From the NCBI RefSeq assembly GCF_017922435.1, contig NZ_VDEZ01000002.1, positions 124,001 to 188,000 of the forward strand: a stretch of 64,000 nucleotides of DNA. The letters are read 5' to 3'. Under the pieces are notes generated by a model that ran no database searches, was not told where the DNA came from, and saw nothing but the letters and a program-made list of their open reading frames with translations. This DNA comes from Thalassospira sp. ER-Se-21-Dark. GTDB lineage: Bacteria; Pseudomonadota; Alphaproteobacteria; Rhodospirillales; Thalassospiraceae. Shown here one piece after another: positions 35,041 through 43,728 of this stretch. The stretch's first letter is position 1; each line of letters starts with the position of its first letter. The position numbers and the translations under genes were made by a program.

Positions 35041-35949
35041 ATGTCGTTGCCTCCGCTTGCGACGCTGCGCGCCTTTGAAGCCGCAGCACGCCATCAAAGT
35101 TTCAAGAATGCCGCATCCGAGCTTGGCGTCACGCCGACCGCGATCAGCCATCAAGTGCGCCTTCTTGAAGGCACGCTGGGTGTCCGGTTGTTTGACCGCA
35201 AGCCACGGCAGGTTGTTCTGACCGATGTCGGGCAGGAGTTGTATCCGGTTTTGCGTGATGGCTTTGCCGCCTTTGCCAAGGCAGTTGATCGGGTGCGGAA
35301 CCGCCCGGTATCGCGCAGCATGACGGTTTCGGTCATTCCATCCTTTGCGGCAAAATGGCTGTTGCCACGCCTGTCTGGGTTTCAGGCAGAATACCCCGAT
35401 ATCAACTTGCGACTTCACACCTCGCCAGAGGCCGTCGACCTTGCCCGTGGTGTGGCGGATGCTGCCATTCGATATGGTGTCGGACCCTATCCGGGACTGG
35501 TTGCACACACGATGTTTCGTGAACAGTTCGTGCCACTTTCCAGTCCGGCACTGGGCCTGAAAAAGCCGGAAGACTTGCGCAATGCGACCTTACTGCATTT
35601 TGACTGGTTACGCCCCGATGATGCGACTCCGACATGGCAAAGATGGGGGCAGGTGGCAGGCGCTGCCGATCACTTGCCGTCCGCCGGGATCAGTTTTTCT
35701 GATGACAGTCACGCCATTCAGGCGGCGATTGCAGGCCAAGGCGTTGTTTTGGCCAGTCCGGTGATGGCACGCGCAGAAATTGATGCAGGATTGCTGGTGA
35801 TGCCATTTGGCCCGGAAATCAAAGGTCATTGTTATCACTATGTGCATACCGGCCGGGGCGATAACCTCCGCGAAGTTGAAGCATTCGGTGCCTGGATTAA
35901 AAGCGAGGTTTCCGCTTCGGTCCCGGTTACCGATCAGTCCAGTGATTGA
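35041..35949 (+). CDS. LysR-family regulator, GcvA-like
   Basis: 302 residues starting LPPLATLRAFEAAARHQSFKNAASELGVTPTAISHQVRLLE, the hallmark N-terminus of the GcvA/AmpR branch of LTTRs. The C-terminal effector domain is from ~90. It is divergent from the azoreductase gene across a 123 bp gap. Control of that gene, for instance by quinones, is likely. The opposite-strand ORF at 35011 is a shadow. Confidence 0.9.
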   Translation: MSLPPLATLRAFEAAARHQSFKNAASELGVTPTAISHQVRLLEGTLGVRLFDRKPRQVVLTDVGQELYPVLRDGFAAFAKAVDRVRNRPVSRSMTVSVIPSFAAKWLLPRLSGFQAEYPDINLRLHTSPEAVDLARGVADAAIRYGVGPYPGLVAHTMFREQFVPLSSPALGLKKPEDLRNATLLHFDWLRPDDATPTWQRWGQVAGAADHLPSAGISFSDDSHAIQAAIAGQGVVLASPVMARAEIDAGLLVMPFGPEIKGHCYHYVHTGRGDNLREVEAFGAWIKSEVSASVPVTDQSSD

Positions 35950-36085
35950 CGATTGACCGTGTGGATGGAACGCATTGGGATGTTTCGCGTTCTGTTTAGA
36001 GGCAGTTAATCGACGCCCTTTTGCGACATGCGTAACAACGGTGTTTTCGCATAAGGTTTGTCAGCACAGCAGGAGCACAAAACTC

Positions 36086-37345
36086 ATGTCAGAACGCAAA
36101 CGGGTCGTTGTTGTTGGAGCCGGTTTTGCTGGTATGAGTGTCGCCAAAAAACTGGCGGGCAAAGATGTCGACGTCGTTTTGATCGACAAGCGCAATCATC
36201 ACCTGTTTCAGCCCTTGCTCTATCAGGTGGCAACAGCCGATCTCTCGCCAGCGGAAATCGCCTGGCCGGTCCGCAGCATTTTCAGCCGGTCTGCAAATGT
36301 TTCTGTTTTTATGGGGGAAGTGACCGGCATTGACCTTGACGGCAAACGGATCATCGGCGGTGATCGGGAATTGGGATATGACTTTCTCGTTCTCGCGACC
36401 GGGGCGGTGACCTCCTACTTTGGCAAAAATCACTGGGCGCGGTCGGCGCCGGGATTGAAAAACATCTCCGAGGCCACCGATATCCGAAAAAGGCTTTTGC
36501 TTGCGTTCGAGCGCGCTGAAAACAGCGAGGACGAGGCAGAAAAACGCAAACTGTTGAATTTCGTCGTGGTTGGCGGCGGGCCGACGGGTGTTGAAATGGC
36601 AGGCGCGATTGCAGAGCTCGCCAAGCAGGCCCTTTCCCATGATTTCCGCCGTATCGACCCGCGCGATGCCAATATCATCTTGGCAGAAGGCGGACCGAAG
36701 CTTCTGGCAGCCTTTCCGGATGATTTATCGGACTATACCCAAAAGTCGCTTGAGACGATGGGTGTCGATGTCCGTCTGGGGCAGCAAGTTTCCGATATTA
36801 CAGTGGAAGGTGCCAAGATTGGCGATGATTTCATCCCCAGTGCGAATGTCATCTGGGCCGCGGGCGTCGAGGTGCCCGACCTTAAGGACTGGACGGAAAA
36901 GCCAGTTGATCGTGGCGGGCGGGTTATTGTCGAAAGCGATCTGTCTTTGCCGGGGTATGACAATGTCTTTGTCATTGGCGATGCGGCGCATGTGAAGTGG
37001 GGCAACGATCAGACCGTTCCGGGTATTGCCCCTGCGGCCAAGCAGCAAGGCAAATATGTTGCCGGTCGTATCCTTGATGTTTTGAAAGGACAAAGCACGC
37101 CGCCGTTCAAATACAGCCATGCAGGCAACCTTGCGACCATTGGTCGCCACCGTGCTGTGATTGATCTGAACGGGTTCAAGATCAAGGGCTGGCTGGCTTG
37201 GTGGATATGGGGCTTGGCCCATATTTACTTCCTGATTGGCATTCGGGCCCCCGCACTTGTGATGGTGCAGTGGGTCTGGAGTTACCTGTTCCGTAAAAAG
37301 GGCGCGCGATTGATCACAGGTTCTGACGTGCAATCAAAACCGTGA
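36086..37345 (+). CDS. ndh: Type II NADH:quinone oxidoreductase (NDH-2)
   Basis: 419 residues with two dinucleotide folds: FAD site VVVVGAGFAGM at residues 7-17 and NAD(P) site VVVGGGPTGVEMAG (~165-178). LLYQVATADLSPAEIAWPVR and PAAKQQGKYVA match NDH-2. The C-terminal ~50 residues have a membrane-associating segment (WLAWWIWGLAHIYFLIG...VQWVWSYLF) usual in bacterial NDH-2. It passes NADH electrons to ubiquinone without proton pumping. The ATG at 36086 follows AGGAG with 10 nt spacing; the longer frame from 35975 has no family similarity. Confidence 0.9.
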   Translation: MSERKRVVVVGAGFAGMSVAKKLAGKDVDVVLIDKRNHHLFQPLLYQVATADLSPAEIAWPVRSIFSRSANVSVFMGEVTGIDLDGKRIIGGDRELGYDFLVLATGAVTSYFGKNHWARSAPGLKNISEATDIRKRLLLAFERAENSEDEAEKRKLLNFVVVGGGPTGVEMAGAIAELAKQALSHDFRRIDPRDANIILAEGGPKLLAAFPDDLSDYTQKSLETMGVDVRLGQQVSDITVEGAKIGDDFIPSANVIWAAGVEVPDLKDWTEKPVDRGGRVIVESDLSLPGYDNVFVIGDAAHVKWGNDQTVPGIAPAAKQQGKYVAGRILDVLKGQSTPPFKYSHAGNLATIGRHRAVIDLNGFKIKGWLAWWIWGLAHIYFLIGIRAPALVMVQWVWSYLFRKKGARLITGSDVQSKP

Positions 37346-37370
37346 GGTTAACCGAATATCGTTGACCTCA
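37343..37370 (+). repeat. Hairpin overlapping the ndh stop codon
   Basis: TGAGGTTAAC and GTTGACCTCA form a 10 bp stem with one mismatch and an 8 nt loop, and the left arm begins with the ndh TGA stop. There is no T run, so this may be a 3' stabiliser or a weak terminator. Confidence 0.35.
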
Positions 37371-37424
37371 TTGTGTGGATGCGAAACCATCGACGCGTTT
37401 TCAGCAACTCCCATCAGGTGACCC

Positions 37425-38216
37425 ATGCCCCGCTTTGCCGCCAACCTTTCGTTTCTGTTTGCCGACTTGCCGTTTGAAAAACGGTTCGCCGCGGCGGCAG
37501 ATGCCGGCTTTGTCGGAGTGGAATATATCGGCGCCTATGACATGCCGTTATCGACCGTCAAATCGCTTTTGAATGACAACGGTCTGGAACAGGTTTTGTT
37601 TAACCTGCCCGCCGGTAACTGGGAGGCGGGTGACCGCGGTCTAGCCTGTCGTCCCGGGCGGGAGGAAGCTTTTCGCGACTCTGTCGTGCAGGCGCTTGAT
37701 TACGCGGCGGCAACCGATTGCAAGATGCTCCATTGCATGGCGGGGCTGATGGGCAAGGGTGAAGATCCCGGCGAACTTGCACGGCTTTATTGCGACAATC
37801 TGCTTTATGCTGCGGACCTTGCCGATCAGGCCGGCGTCGATATCCTGATCGAGCCGATCAATCCGCTCGATATGCCGGGCTATCTGCTTAATTCCATCGA
37901 ACAGGCGGCCGTGATCCTTGAACAGCTTGATCACCCGCGCCTGAAACTGCAGTTCGATATTTATCATGCCCAGATTGTTGGCGGGAACATCGCCGCAAGA
38001 TTGGACAAGCATATCGACAGCATCGCCCATGTGCAGGTCGCGGGAGCGCCGGGACGGCATGAACCCGACAGCGGGGAACTGAATTACCCCTTCCTGTTCT
38101 ATATGCTGGATCGCATTGGCTATGAAGGTTGGATCGGCTGCGAATACAAGCCGCACGGCAAGACCGAAGACGGGCTTGGCTGGGTCCGGCCATGGATGCC
38201 AAAACCCGGCGCCTGA
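37425..38216 (+). CDS. hyi: Hydroxypyruvate isomerase family protein
   Basis: 263 residues with a TIM-barrel sugar isomerase fold: MPRFAANLSFLFADLPFEKRFAAAADAGFVGVEY is the conserved Hyi opening. IEPINPLDMPGYLL and LQFDIYHAQI carry the metal-binding Glu and Asp, and GCEYKPHGKTEDGL is the closing block with the second Glu. It interconverts hydroxypyruvate and tartronate semialdehyde. It converges on a glycerate kinase gene with only 10 nt between stops, which fits glyoxylate/glycerate use. Glyoxylate carboligase and tartronate semialdehyde reductase are not in the window. Confidence 0.9.
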   Translation: MPRFAANLSFLFADLPFEKRFAAAADAGFVGVEYIGAYDMPLSTVKSLLNDNGLEQVLFNLPAGNWEAGDRGLACRPGREEAFRDSVVQALDYAAATDCKMLHCMAGLMGKGEDPGELARLYCDNLLYAADLADQAGVDILIEPINPLDMPGYLLNSIEQAAVILEQLDHPRLKLQFDIYHAQIVGGNIAARLDKHIDSIAHVQVAGAPGRHEPDSGELNYPFLFYMLDRIGYEGWIGCEYKPHGKTEDGLGWVRPWMPKPGA

Positions 38217-38226
38217 TCCCCCGGAT

Positions 38227-39489
38227 TTATTCGATCAGGATGGCACGAAAATCATTCACATTGGTCAGGGTCGGGCCGGTTACCAGAAGATCATCGATCT
38301 TGGCAAACGCGCTATAGGCATCGTTGTTGGCCAGATATTCGCGAAGGTCGATACCGGCCTTCTGGGCGGTTTGCCAACTTTTGGCGTCAATGATTGCCCC
38401 GGCGTTGTCCTCGCTGCCATCAATGCCATCGGTATCAATTGCCAGTGCCGTGAAACCCGGCTGATCACGAAGTTGCAGCAAAAGTGACAGCAAGAACTCG
38501 CTATTGCGACCACCGCGGCCACCCTTGCCGCGCACGGTGACGGTCGTTTCACCGCCCGACAGCAGGACACAGGGCTTTGTCGCCGGTTGGCCATGATTGG
38601 CAACCTGATGGGCGATCCCGGCGTGAACGATGGCGACTTCGCGTGCCTCACCCTCGATGGCATCACCAAGGATGACGGCATTAAGCCCCATATCACGTGC
38701 AACCGATGCTGCGGCCTCGAGGCTATCCTGCGGGCGGGCCAGCATGATGGTTTCATGGCCGTCAAAGCAGGGATCATCGGGTTTGATTGTCTCGTCCTCT
38801 GCACTTTGCAGAAGGTCCTTGGCGGCTTGCGGGATATCGATCTGATAATGTCGGATGATATCAAGTGCATCCTGTCCGGTCGTCGGATCAGACACCGTCG
38901 GCCCGGATGCAATGATCGCCGGATCATCACCCGGCACATCAGATACAAGATAGGTCACCATGCGCGCCGGTGCCGATGCCTTGGCCAGCCGGCCACCCTT
39001 GATGGCGGACAGGTGTTTGCGCACGCAGTTCATTTCCGAGATCGTCGCACCGCTGCGCAAAAGCGCCTTGCTGATGGCCTGTTTGTCTTCAAGGGTCAAA
39101 CCCGGACCGGGCAGGGCCAGAAGGGCTGAACCACCCCCGGAAATCATGCAGACCACCAGATCATCAGGGCCGGCTTCAGAAACAATATCAAGGATGCGTT
39201 TGGCCGCCTTTTCACCCGCAGCATCGGGGACCGGGTGGGATGCCTCGACAATTTCGATCTGATCGCATTCAACCGCATGGCCATAGCGGGTCACAACCAG
39301 ACCTTCGACGTTACCTTTCCAGGCTTTCTCGAACGCACGCGCCATATTGGCCGATGCCTTGCCCGCACCAATGACGATGGTTTTGCCCTTTGGCGGTTCG
39401 GGCAGATTGCGCGGGATCTGAACCCCGGGGTCGGCGGCCTTTAGCGCCGCATCCATCAAAGCCAGAAGTTTTTCGCGCGAAGTCGTCAT
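38227..39489 (-). CDS. Glycerate 2-kinase / MOFRL family (TtuD/GckA type)
   Basis: A 420-residue protein of the glycerate kinase type 2 (MOFRL) family. Visible features are the N-terminal GAGKASANMARAFEK (DUF4147 domain), the ISGGGSALL block, VSDVPGDDPAIIASGPTV, and a C-terminal MOFRL domain with VLLSGGETTVTVRGKGGRGGRNSEF. These enzymes make 2-phosphoglycerate from glycerate; older annotation called them hydroxypyruvate reductase. Start follows AGGGA. It follows a GntR gene by 44 nt in the same direction, so it is likely controlled by it. Confidence 0.9.
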   Translation of the reverse strand: MTTSREKLLALMDAALKAADPGVQIPRNLPEPPKGKTIVIGAGKASANMARAFEKAWKGNVEGLVVTRYGHAVECDQIEIVEASHPVPDAAGEKAAKRILDIVSEAGPDDLVVCMISGGGSALLALPGPGLTLEDKQAISKALLRSGATISEMNCVRKHLSAIKGGRLAKASAPARMVTYLVSDVPGDDPAIIASGPTVSDPTTGQDALDIIRHYQIDIPQAAKDLLQSAEDETIKPDDPCFDGHETIMLARPQDSLEAAASVARDMGLNAVILGDAIEGEAREVAIVHAGIAHQVANHGQPATKPCVLLSGGETTVTVRGKGGRGGRNSEFLLSLLLQLRDQPGFTALAIDTDGIDGSEDNAGAIIDAKSWQTAQKAGIDLREYLANNDAYSAFAKIDDLLVTGPTLTNVNDFRAILIE

Positions 39490-39533
39490 ATCGGGTTTCC
39501 CTGATTGGATTGTGTCCGGTTTGGTCCGGGTTT

Positions 39534-40283
39534 TTAGGTCGCCTGCTTGTCAGATGCGGTCTTGAAGAAATCGATCACGGCCTGAAGATGGTTGGACATC
39601 GCCTTTTCGGCGGCGTCCGGGTCGTGGGCCGCGATGGCTTCGATAATGTCGCGGTGATGTTCCTGCACCATGCGATCAAAGGTCGGACCGACCATGCCAT
39701 TGAAGCGGATTTCATTGAGTGCTGCCTGCAACACATCATGCAGCATTTTCATCACGTGATAGTAGATGATCGACCCCGTCGCCCGCCCGATCATCATGTG
39801 CAGGCGGTGGTCATCGTCCGCGCGATATTTGGCGGCCCGCCGTGGGTCATGGGCCTGACGATAGGCCATGCGCAGAAGTTTGATATCCTCGTCACTGGCG
39901 TTGATCGCAGCCCGCCGTGCGGCCCACGTTTCAAGTGTGCAGCGAATTTCCTGAAGATCGCGCAGATTACTGATCGAATCGCGCACCAGATCGGTCATTG
40001 CAGTGTCCATGTCGATCCCGGTGGATGACAGGATTTCCGTGCCGCCACCCTGAACCGCGCGCAAGTACCCGCGGGTCTTAAGCTTTTGCAGGGCGGCGCG
40101 CACCGACACGCGGCTGACCGACATGCTTTCGGCAAGCTGGCGTTCGCCGGGCAGGCGATCACCGGGCAGAAAAATGCCATCCGAGATTTTTTCAAGAATT
40201 TGATCGGCAACCTGATCCGCAATCCTTTTAGGACGCCTGGTTTCCGCGTCGTCTTGTGCCTGAAGCGTCTTGGCAGACGGCAT
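39534..40283 (-). CDS. GntR-family regulator, FadR subfamily
   Basis: 249 residues. N-terminal winged helix (~18-80) with ILEKISDGIFLPGDRLPGERQLAESMSVSRVSVRAALQKL; C-terminal FCD domain (~95-235) with the acidic/His metal-ligand pattern D-x3-H...H...H (FDRMVQEHHRDIIEAI). FCD regulators bind carboxylates such as lactate, pyruvate, glycolate or glycerate. The ATG at 40283 has TTGGAGA upstream. A TGGT-N3-ACCA palindrome lies 65 bp upstream, and the glycerate kinase gene follows, so glycerate/glyoxylate metabolism is the inferred regulon. Confidence 0.9.
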   Translation of the reverse strand: MPSAKTLQAQDDAETRRPKRIADQVADQILEKISDGIFLPGDRLPGERQLAESMSVSRVSVRAALQKLKTRGYLRAVQGGGTEILSSTGIDMDTAMTDLVRDSISNLRDLQEIRCTLETWAARRAAINASDEDIKLLRMAYRQAHDPRRAAKYRADDDHRLHMMIGRATGSIIYYHVMKMLHDVLQAALNEIRFNGMVGPTFDRMVQEHHRDIIEAIAAHDPDAAEKAMSNHLQAVIDFFKTASDKQAT

Positions 40284-40347
40284 GTTGGGTTGTCTCCAAT
40301 CGTGTTTTTCTCCGCCAATGCAGCGATGTCGACATTGGTTTGCGCAA

Positions 40348-40358
40348 TGGTCATACCA
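40348..40358. promoter_or_regulatory. TGGT-N3-ACCA operator for the GntR/FadR-type protein
   Basis: A perfect palindrome TGGTCATACCA fits the core (TGGT-N3-ACCA) of PdhR/FadR-subfamily sites, 65 nt upstream of the regulator's own start. Autorepression is likely. Confidence 0.5.
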
Positions 40359-40577
40359 GTTTACGGGATGTTTGGCGGCGACGCAAAGTGTCGATATGCA
40401 CCACTCGCGCTTATTGCAGTGCAATCTTGTTTCGGTAGGGATAAATTGATAGTTCAACATGGGATGAGTGGCGTATCCGCCCCACTTTCACTGGCGCTTC
40501 GGCGGCAGTGATACCGAGGGATGCCGCCATCGGACCTTGCAGATACCCAAAGACCACCAGATTTCAGGAGAACTCGC

Positions 40578-41378
40578 GTGCCGAACCAAGCCGGGACCCT
40601 TTTGGGCCATGATGATCCCGCCCCGTTTGAGGTATTGAACGAAAACGGCAAGGGTCATTCGCTTTTTGTCTGTGACCACGCGTCCCGGGAAATCCCCAAA
40701 AGCCTTGGCACGCTTGGCCTGCCTGAGGAAGAGCGCAAACGCCATATCGGTTGGGATATCGGTGCGCGCAAGGTGACCGAAATTCTGGTCGAACGGTTTG
40801 ATTGCCGCGCAGTTTTGGGCGGATTTTCCCGCCTTGTCATTGATTGCAATCGCCAGCTTTGGGATCCGACCGGGATGCCGGAAATCGCCGATCAGACCGT
40901 GGTGCCGGGCAACAAGAACGTCTCGCCCAGCGAACATATGCAGCGCATCCGCGAGATTTTCCTGCCTTATCACTGGGCGATCGAAGAGCAGATTGCCAAT
41001 TTCCACGCCCATAAAATTGCCCCGGCGCTGATCGCCATTCACAGTTTTACACCCGTGTTTCAGGGCTTTGAACGCCCGTGGGAAATCGGTGTTTTGTGGG
41101 ATCAGGATGATCGCATTCCGGTGCCGTTGCTTGAGACTCTTCGGGCGCAAAACCCGGATTTGACCATCGGCGATAACGAACCTTATTCCGGGCGTCATTT
41201 GGCCGATTACACGATTGACCATCACGGCGAGGCGGCTGGTCTTCCCTGTGTGTCGATTGAAATCCGTCAGGATCTGATTGATACTGATGCGGGATGTGAA
41301 AAATGGGCAAAAATCCTTGGCGATGCCTTTGCCGACATCCTTGCGGATCCGAACCTATACAAGATCAGGAGAGACTGA
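40578..41378 (+). CDS. N-formylglutamate amidohydrolase
   Basis: 266 residues starting at a GTG that follows AGGAGAA by 6 nt. It shows FVCDHASREIPKSLGTLGL near the N-terminus, FSRLVIDCNRQLWDPTGMPE, AIHSFTPVFQG and a C-terminal SGRHLADYTIDHHGEAAGLPCVSIEIRQDLI, all matching the N-formylglutamate deformylase (HutG type II) family. It hydrolyses N-formyl-L-glutamate to formate and glutamate in one histidine-degradation route. No hut genes are nearby; the adjacent YbdK-like ligase, 1 nt downstream, suggests a different pathway (inference). Confidence 0.88.
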   Translation: MPNQAGTLLGHDDPAPFEVLNENGKGHSLFVCDHASREIPKSLGTLGLPEEERKRHIGWDIGARKVTEILVERFDCRAVLGGFSRLVIDCNRQLWDPTGMPEIADQTVVPGNKNVSPSEHMQRIREIFLPYHWAIEEQIANFHAHKIAPALIAIHSFTPVFQGFERPWEIGVLWDQDDRIPVPLLETLRAQNPDLTIGDNEPYSGRHLADYTIDHHGEAAGLPCVSIEIRQDLIDTDAGCEKWAKILGDAFADILADPNLYKIRRD

Positions 41379-41379
41379 T

Positions 41380-42549
41380 TTGGCAGGGGCCAACGCGCGC
41401 GAGCCGGGATTTTCCATCGGCATAGAAGAAGAATTCTGGCTCGTGGATCGTGAAACCCGCGATCTTGCCAAAGACCCGCCTGCCGAATTCCTGAAGGACG
41501 CCAAGGCAAAGCTTGGCGATCAGGTTTCAAGCGAGTTCATGCGCTGTCAGGTCGAAACCGGAAGCAAGGTTTGCAACAGCGCACTTGAGGCGCGCGAGCA
41601 GCTTATTGAAATGCGCAGCACGCTTTCCGAGGTGGCGGCGAAATACGATATTGCGCTGCTGGCGGCATCGACCCATCCCTTTGCCCAATGGGACGATCAG
41701 AAGCATACCGATGGCGAACGGTACAACACCATCGCGCGCGATCTGCGCACGGTGGTCGACCGTTTGCTGATTTGCGGCATGCATGTCCATGTCGGGATCG
41801 AGGATGACGATCTGCGCATCGAACTGATGGCGCAGGCGAGCTATTTTTTGCCCCATCTTCTTGCACTCACCACCAGCTCGCCGTTCTGGCGCGGCAAGGA
41901 AACCGGACTTCAGACATTTCGTTTGTCTGTGTTCGATAACCTGCCGCGCACCGGCCTTCCGGAAGTATTTGGCTCGTGGGCAGAATATCGCCGCCATGTC
42001 GATATGCTGATCAATGCCGGTGTGATCGAGGATGGTACAAAGCTTTGGTGGGATTTGCGGCCCTCTGATCGTTGGCCGACGCTTGAAATGCGGATCGCCG
42101 ATGTTTGTACCGATCTGGAAGACGCGGTCTGTGTTGCATCGATTACGCGATGCCTGATGCGGATGCTGTATCGTTTGAGGCGCAACAATCAACGTTGGCG
42201 GATTTATGCCAACATGCTGGTGCGTGAAAACCGCTGGCGGGCATGCCGTTACGGCAGCGATCCGGGTGAAAAGGCTGGGCTGATCGACTTTGGCCGGGGT
42301 GAAATCGTGCCCTACGCAGATCTGCTTGAAGAAATCTTGGAGCTGATCCGACCCGACGCCGAATTCTTTGGTTGTGTTGATGAAGTCGAACATGCGCGCA
42401 CCATCATAAAACGCGGCACCAGTGCGCGCAGACAGCGCGAAATATATGACGCAGCAATCGAACTCGGCGCCTCGCCAAAGGACGCATTGATCGCGGTTGC
42501 TGATGTGCTGATTGAACGGACGTATCCCAACGCAAGATCGGACACCTAA
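41380..42549 (+). CDS. YbdK-type carboxylate-amine ligase (glutamate-cysteine ligase family 2)
   Basis: 389 residues. GIEEEFWLVDRETRDL at the start is the ATP-grasp-like GCS2 opening; MHVHVGIEDDD, SSPFWRGKETGLQTFR and the WWDLRPSDRWPTLEMRIAD block are all conserved in YbdK (372 aa). E. coli YbdK has weak gamma-glutamylcysteine ligase activity and its natural substrate is uncertain. No ATG fits; the TTG at 41380 follows AGGAGAG and starts 1 nt after the upstream stop, so translation is probably coupled to the N-formylglutamate amidohydrolase. Confidence 0.88.
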   Translation: MAGANAREPGFSIGIEEEFWLVDRETRDLAKDPPAEFLKDAKAKLGDQVSSEFMRCQVETGSKVCNSALEAREQLIEMRSTLSEVAAKYDIALLAASTHPFAQWDDQKHTDGERYNTIARDLRTVVDRLLICGMHVHVGIEDDDLRIELMAQASYFLPHLLALTTSSPFWRGKETGLQTFRLSVFDNLPRTGLPEVFGSWAEYRRHVDMLINAGVIEDGTKLWWDLRPSDRWPTLEMRIADVCTDLEDAVCVASITRCLMRMLYRLRRNNQRWRIYANMLVRENRWRACRYGSDPGEKAGLIDFGRGEIVPYADLLEEILELIRPDAEFFGCVDEVEHARTIIKRGTSARRQREIYDAAIELGASPKDALIAVADVLIERTYPNARSDT

Positions 42550-42661
42550 CGGGCTTGTCAGCGAACGGTGCATTGAGTATCGTCGCGCCGAAACGGGTTT
42601 GGGCCCTTTGAATTCCGCGCATCGGATATCCGCTGTGCAATCCATCATCGGAGAAGAATTG

Positions 42662-42907
42662 ATGACCGAAGTCGGTGGTATCGCAGCCGATCAGCTTGCG
42701 AGTTATGTCGAGCGTATCGAACGTCTTGAAGAAGAAAAAGCCAACCTGATGGCTGACATCAAGGAAGTCTATGGCGAAGCCAAGGCGCTTGGCTATGACG
42801 TGAAAATCCTGCGCCAGATTATTCGTCTGCGCAAAATGGAAGACCACGAGCGCACCGAACAGGAAGAAATCCTGGAAGTCTACAAACGTGCGCTGGGTAT
42901 GAGCTGA
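42662..42907 (+). CDS. gapR: GapR-family (DUF2312) nucleoid-associated protein
   Basis: 81 residues, almost wholly helical and coiled-coil: YVERIERLEEEKANLMADIKEVYGEAKALGYDVKILRQIIRLRKME. This is the DUF2312 core of Caulobacter GapR, which clamps overtwisted DNA ahead of replication forks and transcription and helps type II topoisomerases. Start follows GGAGAAG with 7 nt spacing. It has a strong terminator 33 nt downstream. Confidence 0.92.
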   Translation: MTEVGGIAADQLASYVERIERLEEEKANLMADIKEVYGEAKALGYDVKILRQIIRLRKMEDHERTEQEEILEVYKRALGMS

Positions 42908-42940
42908 CACCATCCTGTCAGCAGACCTGCCGAGATTACC

Positions 42941-42966
42941 AAAAGCCCGCTTTCAAGCGGGCTTTT
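42941..42966 (+). terminator. Rho-independent terminator of gapR
   Basis: An 11 bp perfect stem (AAAAGCCCGCT/AGCGGGCTTTT) with a 4 nt loop, ending in a T tract, lies 33 nt after the gapR stop. Confidence 0.9.
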
Positions 42967-42985
42967 GCTTTTGTAATCTTGGCAC

Positions 42986-43432
42986 ATGACAACCGCATCC
43001 CGCCCCGAAATCACCGCCGAGGTCACCGAAGGTGTCTGTCGGCTGTTATATCATCATGAAATGGCCTGCCTGACGGAGCTTCGTCTGGGCAATGGGCGCA
43101 GGCTTGATGTGCTGGCGCTTGGCCCCAAAGGGGAGCTTTGGGCGGTCGAGGTCAAGTCATCGGTCGAGGATTTCCGTGTCGACCAAAAATGGCAAAGCTA
43201 TCTGGATTATTGTGACCGGTTCTTTTTTGCAGTTCCGATGCACTTTCCCAAGGATCTGATTCCTGATGATGTCGGGCTGATCGTTGCCGACCGGTTCGAG
43301 GCTGCGATCATCCGTGCAAGTGCGGAAAAAAAGCTTTCTGCAGCGCGTCGAAAAAAGCTCCTGATCTCCTTCGGACAGACCGCAGCAGGGCGAGTAAACA
43401 AGTTTTCTTCAAAGGAAAATGTATTGGGATAG
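42986..43432 (+). CDS. MmcB-family DNA repair protein (PD-(D/E)xK nuclease-like)
   Basis: 148 residues. The nuclease-like core reads RLDVLALGPKGELWAVEVKSS, giving the D-x(n)-E-x-K pattern of PD-(D/E)xK enzymes, followed by FRVDQKWQSYLDYCDRFFFAVP. This matches MmcB, linked to SOS/mitomycin repair in Caulobacter. The start is an ATG 20 nt after the gapR terminator with only a weak ribosome site. No LexA box was seen in the short upstream region. Confidence 0.85.
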   Translation: MTTASRPEITAEVTEGVCRLLYHHEMACLTELRLGNGRRLDVLALGPKGELWAVEVKSSVEDFRVDQKWQSYLDYCDRFFFAVPMHFPKDLIPDDVGLIVADRFEAAIIRASAEKKLSAARRKKLLISFGQTAAGRVNKFSSKENVLG

Positions 43433-43728
43433 GCTCTCGAAAGGATAGTTTCCTGTTATTATTTCATATTTATGAATGTGCTTAAGCTATTGATATTTAA
43501 TTAAAAATATAGATTTCAACTTTAGATATACACCTGAATAGCATCAAAACGTATAGGTTTAGGTGTGACGAAGCGCACTGGTCTAAGGGTTGTGTTTGTG
43601 CGATGCAATATAAGCATTGCGAGAACGTTTGGGCCAGACTGAGCAGTTTTCGATTTCTGTCTTTGACCTTTGTGTCGACTGGCCCGTGTTGGGTGTAATA
43701 CCCGGTTCCTTCATCGGGGGACGACGAC
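43433..43728. other. AT-rich intergenic region, no gene seen
   Basis: 296 bp, markedly AT-rich in its first 130 bp and unlike the flanking genes. No reading frame with a ribosome site and no clear palindrome was found. It precedes the internally deleted patatin-like gene. Confidence 0.4.

Noticed and set aside
41527-42648. 373-codon minus-strand ORF
   Set aside because: Antisense of the YbdK-like gene, no motif.
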